Shown here in pieces: positions 57,645 through 64,000 of a DNA stretch of 64,000 bases. Location: NCBI RefSeq assembly GCF_030283205.1, contig NZ_JASNWF010000031.1, positions 35,392 to 99,391 on the forward strand, read 5' to 3'. The position numbers were made by a program, and so were the translations under genes. The notes under the pieces are model-generated. The model was given only the letters and a program-made list of their open reading frames with translations. It was not told where the DNA came from and ran no database searches. Position 1 is the stretch's first letter. Each line of letters opens with the position of its first letter. Source of the stretch: Actinomadura opuntiae. GTDB lineage: Bacteria > Actinomycetota > Actinomycetes > Streptosporangiales > Streptosporangiaceae.

Positions 57645-59717
57645 TCAGGCTCCCCGGACGGTGGTGAAGAACTTCAGGTCGCGGCCGGGCTCGGGCGTGA
57701 AGGCCGCGCCGCCGTCGTGGCTGACGGCGGACGCGCCGCCCCGGTACGGGTCGTGGTCTTTGTAGGCGACGCCGTAGCAGCCGGTCGCGGTGGTGGAGGA
57801 GATCCGGACGGTGTAGTGCGCGCCGCGCCGCACCCGGATGCCCGGGTGGACGGTCACGTTCCGCGCCGACCAGCCGATCTGCTCGGCCGGGACGGATCCG
57901 GACCACAGCGTCCTGGTCCCGTCGGTGACCTCGACGGTCAGCGGCTCGGACGGCGGGGTGCGCTCCACGCGGCCCTGCTCGGTGCCGTCCTTGAACGCGG
58001 TGACGGCGACGGAGGCGAGGCGGCCGCCGCGGCCCGCGGTGAACGACTGCTCGCGCCGCACGTTCCCGGCGACGTCGCAGCCGGTGCGGAAGCCGGTGAC
58101 GCCGCTGCTCTGGTCGAGGCCGGGGATCGCCGCCTGCCGTCCCGGATGCCCGGGGTCGAGGCGGACGGTGGAGTTGCCGCACTTGATCGGGTCGATCGAT
58201 CCGTCGGCGCCGAAGGTGAGCGGCTGCCAGTGGTAGTTGGCGAGCGCCTCGTTGGTGTGGAAGTCCCACAGGTCGCTGAAGTACAGGTAGATCGGCGCGC
58301 CGTGCCGCTGGCGGAGCGTCGCGACCTGGGCGGGCTGTCCGCCGCAGGAGTCCGCGGTGACGCTCGTCCCGGCGGTCGGGACGACCCACTTGGACAGGTC
58401 ACCGGAGAAGTCGTCGGCGAGCAGTTCCTGCCCGGAAGCCGAGGTCACGTGCACGTTGTCGAACTTCGCCGACTCCAGGTTCGCGCCGTTCCACTCGCGG
58501 AACCCGACCTTGCCGACCGGGTACGTGGCGTCGGTGTAGCTGTCGACCTGCACGCCGTCGATCGACGTTGTGAGGGTGGAGCCGGACGCGGTGACCGCGA
58601 CGTGGTGCCACTCCCCCGCGACGATCGGCTTGGAGAGCTGGACGACGTGGCTGGCGGTGGTGGCGCCGGCGCGGCGCAGCACGCTCAGCTTCCCGTTCCC
58701 CGTGCCGGAGCCCGTCAGCAGGAACAGGTAGCCGTGGTCGTCCTGGTTCATCCGGACGGAGAACCCTGCCTGCGCCGAGGTGCCCGACGTGGTCGGCAGC
58801 GGCGCGACGTCGAAGGAGAAGGTGTAGTCGGACCAGTCCTCGCCCTGCTGCGACAGCCCGTACAGGCCGCCGCGCGCGGTGAGCGCGCCGTCCTCGACCG
58901 TCCAGGCGTCGCGGCCCTTCCACGGGCCGAGCGGGCTCTTCGCGGTGAGGTAGGACGTGCCGGTGCCGGTGCAGTACCCGCAGTTCGGGTCCGACATCGT
59001 CAGGTAGTAGGTGCCGTTCCGCTTGAAGATCGACGGCGCTTCGACGCGGGTCACGCCGGTCACGTCGTACGGGCCGGCGGCGCGCAGGTAGTCGGAGGTC
59101 AGCTGGATGACGGCGATGTGCCATCCGGCGTTGCTGCACGCCAGGTAGCCGGTGCCGTCGTCGTCGACGAAGACGTCGAGGTCGGCGGTGCAGTGCGTGC
59201 CCGCCGGAAGGTCCGGGACGGGCTGCTCGGTGAACGGGCCGGTCGGCCGGTCGGCGGTGTAGACGCGGAACTTGTCCGCGGCCTCCTGGTCGTTCACCCA
59301 CATCACGTACTTGCGGGTCGCCTTGTTGTAGACGGTGTGCGGGCGGAAGCAGAACTTGCAGGAGCGGGCCTTGGCGACGTAGCCGCGGTCGGTCCAGTGC
59401 ACGAGGTCGGGCGAGGAGTACACCTTGAAGCCGCAGAACGTGCTGTTGACCGTCCACTGGTAGCCGCAGTCGTAGCTCGTCCCGTACAGGTAGTAGGTGT
59501 CGCCGAACCGCTGGATCGCGCCGTCGTGGGCGTCGACCGCGTTGCCGTCGGTGTCGAACCGGACGGTCTGCTCGCCGTCCGGCCCGTAGTTGGTGATCTG
59601 GGAGACGGTCGCCGCCTGCGCGGGCAGGGCGGCGAGCGCGCCGAGCAGCAGCGCGAAGATCGCGGCCAGTGCGACGGCGCGGCCTCGCCTCGACCGGAGT
59701 GGGGGGATGGTGCGCAT
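57645..59717 (-). CDS. Secreted GH43-like glycosidase with a LamG-like insertion
   Basis: A 690-aa exported five-bladed-propeller enzyme. After a signal peptide (cut near PAQAA) the propeller shows the three acidic places of GH43: DAHDGAIQRFGDTYYLYG (about 60-75), DLDVFVDDDG (about 170) and VEAPSIFKRNGTYYL (about 220). A concanavalin-like domain (about 255-410: WHHVAVTASGSTLTTSIDG) and a C-terminal beta region follow. Relatives include exo-beta-1,3-galactanases and arabinan-acting enzymes; which applies is not certain. The ATG at 59717 precedes a clear signal peptide. It is the first gene of the eight-gene block. Confidence 0.83.
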   Translation of the reverse strand: MRTIPPLRSRRGRAVALAAIFALLLGALAALPAQAATVSQITNYGPDGEQTVRFDTDGNAVDAHDGAIQRFGDTYYLYGTSYDCGYQWTVNSTFCGFKVYSSPDLVHWTDRGYVAKARSCKFCFRPHTVYNKATRKYVMWVNDQEAADKFRVYTADRPTGPFTEQPVPDLPAGTHCTADLDVFVDDDGTGYLACSNAGWHIAVIQLTSDYLRAAGPYDVTGVTRVEAPSIFKRNGTYYLTMSDPNCGYCTGTGTSYLTAKSPLGPWKGRDAWTVEDGALTARGGLYGLSQQGEDWSDYTFSFDVAPLPTTSGTSAQAGFSVRMNQDDHGYLFLLTGSGTGNGKLSVLRRAGATTASHVVQLSKPIVAGEWHHVAVTASGSTLTTSIDGVQVDSYTDATYPVGKVGFREWNGANLESAKFDNVHVTSASGQELLADDFSGDLSKWVVPTAGTSVTADSCGGQPAQVATLRQRHGAPIYLYFSDLWDFHTNEALANYHWQPLTFGADGSIDPIKCGNSTVRLDPGHPGRQAAIPGLDQSSGVTGFRTGCDVAGNVRREQSFTAGRGGRLASVAVTAFKDGTEQGRVERTPPSEPLTVEVTDGTRTLWSGSVPAEQIGWSARNVTVHPGIRVRRGAHYTVRISSTTATGCYGVAYKDHDPYRGGASAVSHDGGAAFTPEPGRDLKFFTTVRGA

Positions 59718-59940
59718 GGACGTGGCGTCCTCTCGGAGGCTGCGCGGTGGGGTGGGAGGCGGCGCGTCGTCCGTTTGCGGGCATGCCGAACAGAACCCGT
59801 GGCCGTGCGGGCGGGGACGCACGGTCACGGGCCTGCGCTCGTCATCGCCTAGGGACGGATCCCCCGATCGCGCCTAGAGAGAGTTCGAGTCCGTCAGGGT
59901 CGTGCTGGTCGTGTCGGCCGTGTCATTCGTGGCGGCGGGG
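59718..59940. other. Gap between the isomerase gene and the glycosidase block
   Basis: A 223-bp stretch without a gene, the largest gap in the 28-kb minus-strand block, so a second promoter is likely here. The heptamer CTAGGCG occurs twice on the minus strand (59871-59877 and 59846-59852), 25 bp apart, and may be a regulator site or part of a promoter. I see no clean -35/-10 pair. Confidence 0.45.
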
Positions 59941-61362
59941 TCAGGGGTTCACGGTGACCAGTTCGATCTCCAGGAGGTCGGCGAGGGCCTTCAGGTCGGC
60001 GATCCGGTGGCCGGTGCCGAGGGCCCAGTGGTGGGAGATGCCGGTCGCGCTCCACGCGTCGACCCACTCGCCGGGGTCGCAGCCGAAGTCGACGCGGGAC
60101 GTGGTGTTGCCGATCTGCAGCAGCGGGCCGTCCACGGTCTCGCCCTCGGACGCGACGAACGCGAACCGGCCGTCGCGGCGCTGGATGACGCCGAACGCGG
60201 TGACCGGGCCGTGCTTGACGTCGAACTCCACGGACACGCCGTAGCCGCGCTTGCCGTGGTAGACGCCGAGGCCGCGCAGCAGCGGCCGGCGGGCGCTGAT
60301 CGCCAGGTGCGCGGGCCCGTCGTGGCCCATCTCGACATGCCCCCGATGGAAGTCGAGCGCCTGCAGCTCGGTGAACGAGCCGCCCGCGCCGAGCCGGTCG
60401 GCGATCAGCATGGCGAGCGAGGTGCGCAGCTCGTACTCGCCGGCCGCCGGGATCCCGCGTGCGGTGAGCAGCGACGCGCCGAGGATCATCCCGGCGCCGA
60501 GCCGCTCGTGGACCTCGCCGTCCAGGCCCCGGTGGTAGTAGGCGAGGCTGTCCAGCTCGAAGTCCTCCACGAGCCGGTCCAGGCCCGCCGACACGCGCGC
60601 CGCCCAGGTCAGGTCGTCGTCGTTGACGGAGGCGTCCAGCTCGAAGATCTTCTCCGCCTCCGCCTTCTTCGCGGCGGTCTCGGCGTCGGTGACCTTCTCC
60701 ACCCGCACCCGCAGGTCGTCGAACTCCAGCACCTCGACGTGGCCGCCGAAGTTCGCGCTGACCAGCGTCAGGTCGGTGGAGACGTCCAGCATGCCCGGGT
60801 ACAGGTGGCCCATCAGGCCGTGCCGGCCGCGCCGCAGCGCCGCGCGCACCCCGGCGGCCCGCACCCAGCGGCCGATCCTCGCCCAGGCCCGCTCGTCCTC
60901 CAGGTAGCCGGAGACCGAGCGGAACGGGACGCCGCACCGCGCGAACGCGTTCGCCATCTCCGGCAGCGGGCACGCGCCGCAGTAGGCGAGCCACTGCCCG
61001 GTGTCGAAGGTGGCGTGGTCCATCGACTCGGTCGGCTGCAGGTTGATCAGCAGTACGGGCGCGTCGGCTCGCTGCGCGACGGGGACCAGCATCGTCGCGG
61101 TCATGTAGGTGGTGAGGAACCCGACGATGATGTCGCAGCCGGCCGCGCGCAGCTTCTCGGCCGCCGCGGCGCCCTCCTGCGCGTCGGAGATGAACCCGAC
61201 GTCCACCACCTCGGCGCCGAGCCCGCGCATCCGCTCCGACACCCGCTCGGCCGACCGCTTCAGCTGCGGCAGCAGATCGGGGAACTGCGGCCAGTACGCG
61301 CCGAGCCCGCCGGCCACGAGACCCACTTTCACGGGCGGCGGTGCCCCGGTGTTGCCTGCCAT
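59941..61362 (-). CDS. L-fucose/L-arabinose isomerase family protein
   Basis: A 473-aa soluble sugar isomerase of the arabinose/fucose isomerase fold. The N-terminal Rossmann-like part reads VGLVAGGLGAYWPQFPDLL. The middle has LINLQPTESMDHATFDTGQW (in two parts). The C-terminal ligand region has GEYELRTSLAMLIADRLG, HVEMGHDGPAHLAI and SHHWALGTGH, giving Glu and His residues of the kind that bind Mn in the family. AAGGAG precedes the ATG. It lies 79 bp downstream of the RhaEW-type gene and probably handles a second sugar freed by the glycosidases, such as L-arabinose or L-fucose; a role on rhamnose is also possible. Confidence 0.85.
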   Translation of the reverse strand: MAGNTGAPPPVKVGLVAGGLGAYWPQFPDLLPQLKRSAERVSERMRGLGAEVVDVGFISDAQEGAAAAEKLRAAGCDIIVGFLTTYMTATMLVPVAQRADAPVLLINLQPTESMDHATFDTGQWLAYCGACPLPEMANAFARCGVPFRSVSGYLEDERAWARIGRWVRAAGVRAALRRGRHGLMGHLYPGMLDVSTDLTLVSANFGGHVEVLEFDDLRVRVEKVTDAETAAKKAEAEKIFELDASVNDDDLTWAARVSAGLDRLVEDFELDSLAYYHRGLDGEVHERLGAGMILGASLLTARGIPAAGEYELRTSLAMLIADRLGAGGSFTELQALDFHRGHVEMGHDGPAHLAISARRPLLRGLGVYHGKRGYGVSVEFDVKHGPVTAFGVIQRRDGRFAFVASEGETVDGPLLQIGNTTSRVDFGCDPGEWVDAWSATGISHHWALGTGHRIADLKALADLLEIELVTVNP

Positions 61363-61441
61363 GCCTGCTCCTTCCTGTTACCTGGCCGTCAGGGTGCGGC
61401 GGCCGGACACGCGTGCTCGTGCGAACTGCGGACCGCAGGGG

Positions 61442-63490
61442 TCAGCGCAGGAACGCGGCGGCGACTCCGGCGTCCACGGGGATGTGCAGTCCGGTGGTGT
61501 GGGTCAGGTCCCCGCCGGTGAGGGCGAAGACGGCGGCCGCGACGTGCTCGGGCAGCACCTCGCGCTTGAGCAGCGTCCGCTGGGCGTAGAACTCGCCGAG
61601 CTTCTCCTCCTCCACCCCGTAGACGGCGGCGCGCTTGGCGCCCCAGCCGCCGGCGAAGATGCCGGAGCCCCGGACGACGCCGTCGGGGTTGATGCCGTTG
61701 ACGCGGATGCCGTGCTCGCCGAGCTCGGCGGCCAGCAGCCGGACCTGGTGGGCCTGGTCGGCCTTGGTGGCGCCGTAGGCGATGTTGTTGGGGCCGGCGA
61801 ACACGCCGTTCTTGGAGGCGACGTAGACGATGTCGCCGCCCATCCCCTGCTCGATCATCACCCGGGCCGTCTCCCGGGAGACCAGGAACGAGCCGCGCGC
61901 CATGACGTCGTGCTGGAGGTCCCAGTCGGCGACGGTGGTGTCCAGCAGCGGCTTGGAGATCGACAGGCCGGCGTTGTTGACGATCAGGTCGACGCCGCCG
62001 AAGGCCAGCACCGCGTCCCGGACGGCCGCGGCGATCTCGTCCTCGGAGGTGACGTCCGCGCCGACCGCGACCGCGACGTCCGCGACCCGCAGCGCGTTCG
62101 CGCCGAGCTCCGCCGCGACCTTCTCGGCCGCGGCGACGTCGCGGTCGGCGACGACGACGCAGGCGCCCTCGGCGGCCAGCCGGCGGGCGGTGGCCGCGCC
62201 GATCCCGGAGCCGCCGCCGGTGACCAGCGCGACGCGGGTCGCGAGCGGCTTCGGCTTGGGCATCCGGCGGAGCTTGGCCTCCTCCAGCTCCCAGTACTCG
62301 ATGCGGAACTTCTCCGCCTCGTCGATCGGCGCGTACGACGACAGCGCCTCCGCGCCGCGCATCACGTTGATCGCGTTGACGTAGAACTCGCCGGCGACCC
62401 GCGCGGTCTGCTTGTTCGCGCCGAACGAGAACATCCCGACGCCCGGGACCAGGACGATCGCCGGGTCCGCACCGCGCATCGGCGGCGAGTCGGGGGCGGC
62501 ATGCCGGTCGTAGTAGGCCGCGTACTCCTCGCGGTAGGCGGCGTGCAGTTCCTTGAGCCGGGCCTTGACGTCGTCGAGCGGCGCGTCCGGCGGCAGGTCC
62601 AGCACCATCGGGCGGACCTTGGTGCGCAGGAAGTGGTCCGGGCAGGACGTGCCGAGCGCGGCGAGCCGCGGGTGCTCGGCGCGCGAGACGAAGTCGAGGA
62701 CGGCCTCGGAGTCGGTGTAGTGCCCGACCTGCGGACGGTCCGTGGACGCCAGGCCGCGGACCAGCGGGAACAGCGCGGCGGCGCGGGCGCGCCGCTCGTC
62801 CTGCGGCAGCGTCGGGTGGATCACCTCGCCGAACGGGTCGGCCTTGCCGTGCTCGGCGATGTACGCCTCCGCGGTGCGGATGATCTCGAGCGAGTTGGCC
62901 TTGCACTCCTCGCTCGTCTCGCCCCACGCGGTGATGCCGTGGCCGCCGAGGATCACGCCGATGGCCTGCGGGTTCGCCTTCCTGATCGCGGCGATGTCGA
63001 GGCCGAGCTGGAAGCCGGGGCGCCGCCACGGCACCCACGCGACCCGGTCGCCGAAGATCCGCCGGGTCAGCTCCTCGCCGTCGGCGGCCGTCGCGATCGC
63101 GATGCCGGAGTCGGGGTGCAGGTGGTCGACGTGCGCCGCCTCGACGAGCCCGTGCATCGCGGTGTCGATCGACGGCGCGGCGCCGCCCTTGCCGTGCAGG
63201 CAGTAGTCGAACGCGGCGACCATCTCGTCCTCGCGCTCGACGCCCGGGTAGACGTCCACGAGCGCGCGCATCCGGTCCAGCCGCAGCACGGCCAGGCCCT
63301 TCTCGGTGAGCGTGCCGAGGTCGCCGCCGGAGCCCTTCACCCACATCAGCTCGACGTCGCGGGCCGTCACGGGATCGGTGACGTTGCCCTTCGCCGAGGC
63401 GTTGCCGCCCGCGTAGTTGGTGTTGCGCGGGTCCGAGCCGAGGGTGTTGGCCCGTTCCAGCAGCTGCTCCACCTCGGGTGGAGTGGTCAT
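61442..63490 (-). CDS. rhaEW: Bifunctional L-rhamnulose-1-phosphate aldolase / L-lactaldehyde dehydrogenase (RhaEW type)
   Basis: A 682-aa fusion. The N-terminal class II aldolase half (about 1-400) has NYAGGNASAKGNV, the zinc-type HVDHLHPDSGIAIAT (His pair near 126) and GGHGITAWGET. The C-terminal short-chain dehydrogenase half (about 425-682) has the NAD loop VALVTGGGSGIGAATAR and the catalytic YGATKADQ. In the phosphorylating rhamnose pathway the aldolase splits rhamnulose-1-phosphate to dihydroxyacetone phosphate and L-lactaldehyde, and the dehydrogenase turns the latter to lactate. This fusion is established in Bacillus, Chloroflexi and actinobacteria. It is 52 bp after the rhamnose isomerase gene. 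Confidence 0.93.
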   Translation of the reverse strand: MTTPPEVEQLLERANTLGSDPRNTNYAGGNASAKGNVTDPVTARDVELMWVKGSGGDLGTLTEKGLAVLRLDRMRALVDVYPGVEREDEMVAAFDYCLHGKGGAAPSIDTAMHGLVEAAHVDHLHPDSGIAIATAADGEELTRRIFGDRVAWVPWRRPGFQLGLDIAAIRKANPQAIGVILGGHGITAWGETSEECKANSLEIIRTAEAYIAEHGKADPFGEVIHPTLPQDERRARAAALFPLVRGLASTDRPQVGHYTDSEAVLDFVSRAEHPRLAALGTSCPDHFLRTKVRPMVLDLPPDAPLDDVKARLKELHAAYREEYAAYYDRHAAPDSPPMRGADPAIVLVPGVGMFSFGANKQTARVAGEFYVNAINVMRGAEALSSYAPIDEAEKFRIEYWELEEAKLRRMPKPKPLATRVALVTGGGSGIGAATARRLAAEGACVVVADRDVAAAEKVAAELGANALRVADVAVAVGADVTSEDEIAAAVRDAVLAFGGVDLIVNNAGLSISKPLLDTTVADWDLQHDVMARGSFLVSRETARVMIEQGMGGDIVYVASKNGVFAGPNNIAYGATKADQAHQVRLLAAELGEHGIRVNGINPDGVVRGSGIFAGGWGAKRAAVYGVEEEKLGEFYAQRTLLKREVLPEHVAAAVFALTGGDLTHTTGLHIPVDAGVAAAFLR

Positions 63491-63542
63491 CGGTGCTGTT
63501 CCCTTCGCAGTGTCGCGTGGTCGTGGCGTTCAGCGGTACCGG

Positions 63543-64000
63543 TCATGCGCCCCAGCCCGCGGCCTGGCCGTCCTTGCGCTCCTCGGCGACGCGCTCGAAG
63601 TAGCCGGACACCTTGTACGCCGCGACCGGGTCGGGGTGCAGGCCCATCTCCTCGCGCAGCTCCGCCAGCAGCGGCCGCACGTCGGTGTTGTAGGCGTCCA
63701 TGAACACCGCGTTGGCCTCCAGCACGTCACCGGACTGCTGCGCGGCGCGCAGCGCGTCGGCGTCCACCAGCAGCGCCTTGGCGGTGGCCTCCTGCACGTT
63801 CATCACCGAGCGGATCTGGCCGTGGATCTTCGGCTCGATGTTGTGGCACTGGTCGAGCATGAAAGCCACGCCGGTCTCCGGGTCGTACCCGCCGCCGCGC
63901 ACCACCTCGTACATGATCCGGAACAGCTGGAACGGGTCGGCGGCGCCCACCATCAGATCGTCGTCGGCGTAGAAGCGGGAGTTGAAGTCGAACCCGCCGA
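63543..64000 (-). CDS. rhaI: L-rhamnose isomerase, C-terminal part (5' end beyond window)
   Basis: The last 152 codons are in the window, and the frame stays open to the right edge. The visible part starts FGGFDFNSRFYADDDLMVGAAD (in two runs) and continues with FQLFRIMYEVVRGGGYDPE, MLDQCHNIEPKIHGQIRSV and MNVQEATAKALLVD. These are the C-terminal metal- and substrate-site segments of the RhaI/Pseudomonas-type L-rhamnose isomerase (Asp in FNSRFYADDD; Asp/His in DQCHN and KIHG). It converts L-rhamnose to L-rhamnulose, the first step before RhaEW. The kinase that must act between them is not in the window. Confidence 0.9.
   Translation of the reverse strand, partial: GGFDFNSRFYADDDLMVGAADPFQLFRIMYEVVRGGGYDPETGVAFMLDQCHNIEPKIHGQIRSVMNVQEATAKALLVDADALRAAQQSGDVLEANAVFMDAYNTDVRPLLAELREEMGLHPDPVAAYKVSGYFERVAEERKDGQAAGWGA

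Noticed and set aside
53724..59852. A 2042-residue open frame on the plus strand across the glycosidase block
   Set aside because: It is antisense to genes with clear signal peptides and catalytic motifs. Its translation is rich in Arg, Val, Gly and Asp without any domain, as expected of a shadow frame at this GC content.

Overview
The window reads as chromosomal DNA of a high-GC, sporulating-type actinomycete. The clues are very GC-rich third codon positions, frequent GTG starts, an Scr1-type HTH gene paired with a DUF397 gene, a DUF574-type SAM methyltransferase, an ECF sigma factor next to a CU044_5270-type protein, and an imuA'-imuB-dnaE2 mutasome behind an actinobacterial LexA box. Streptosporangiales/Thermomonosporaceae (Actinomadura-like) is my best guess by inference. 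I saw no rRNA, tRNA, CRISPR array, transposase, phage gene or integration site.

Left part (1-19.7 kb): the tail of a probable metallo-hydrolase; a RecD2-type helicase; a divergent alpha/beta-hydrolase/TetR pair with two copies of one palindromic operator; an Scr1-type regulator with DUF397; a translationally coupled pair of an HATPase protein and an unassigned protein; a secreted glutamate-carboxypeptidase-like M28 peptidase; mtnA; the SOS mutagenesis operon imuA'-imuB-dnaE2 with a perfect LexA box; a receptor-like Ser/Thr kinase with a TolB-type propeller; a Ppx/GppA phosphatase; a PH-domain membrane protein; and a VOC protein. Two genes of this part end inside the same kind of repeated hairpin (2351-2414 and 6392-6455), whose first arm carries the stop codon.

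Middle (19.7-35.6 kb): a ribose-type operon on the minus strand (lacI-rbsA-rbsCB-rbsK) in which permease and binding protein are one polypeptide, behind two LacI operators. Then come a small unassigned gene, a DUF2293 gene, a DUF574 methyltransferase and an aldo/keto reductase. A GntR-controlled set follows (S33 peptidase/amidase, APC permease, acetamidase/formamidase) with a clear palindrome between regulator and operon. PPOX-like and DinB-like genes and an ECF sigma/CU044_5270 pair close this part at a strong hairpin terminator (35583-35621).

Right part (35.6-64 kb): a 28-kb minus-strand block for rhamnose-containing glycans. The upstream genes encode the inner pathway: L-rhamnose isomerase (cut by the window end), a fused rhamnulose-phosphate aldolase/lactaldehyde dehydrogenase (RhaEW type), and an arabinose/fucose-isomerase-family protein. 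After a 223-bp gap, eight nearly contiguous genes encode exported glycosidases: one GH43-like, five GH78-like and two GH106-like. Several neighbours look like paralogues, including a GH106-GH78 pair that occurs twice. The enzymes should strip L-rhamnose, and perhaps arabinose or galactose, from a plant or microbial polysaccharide outside the cell; the isomerase and RhaEW then convert imported rhamnose to dihydroxyacetone phosphate and lactate. No transporter, kinase or regulator for this block lies inside the window.
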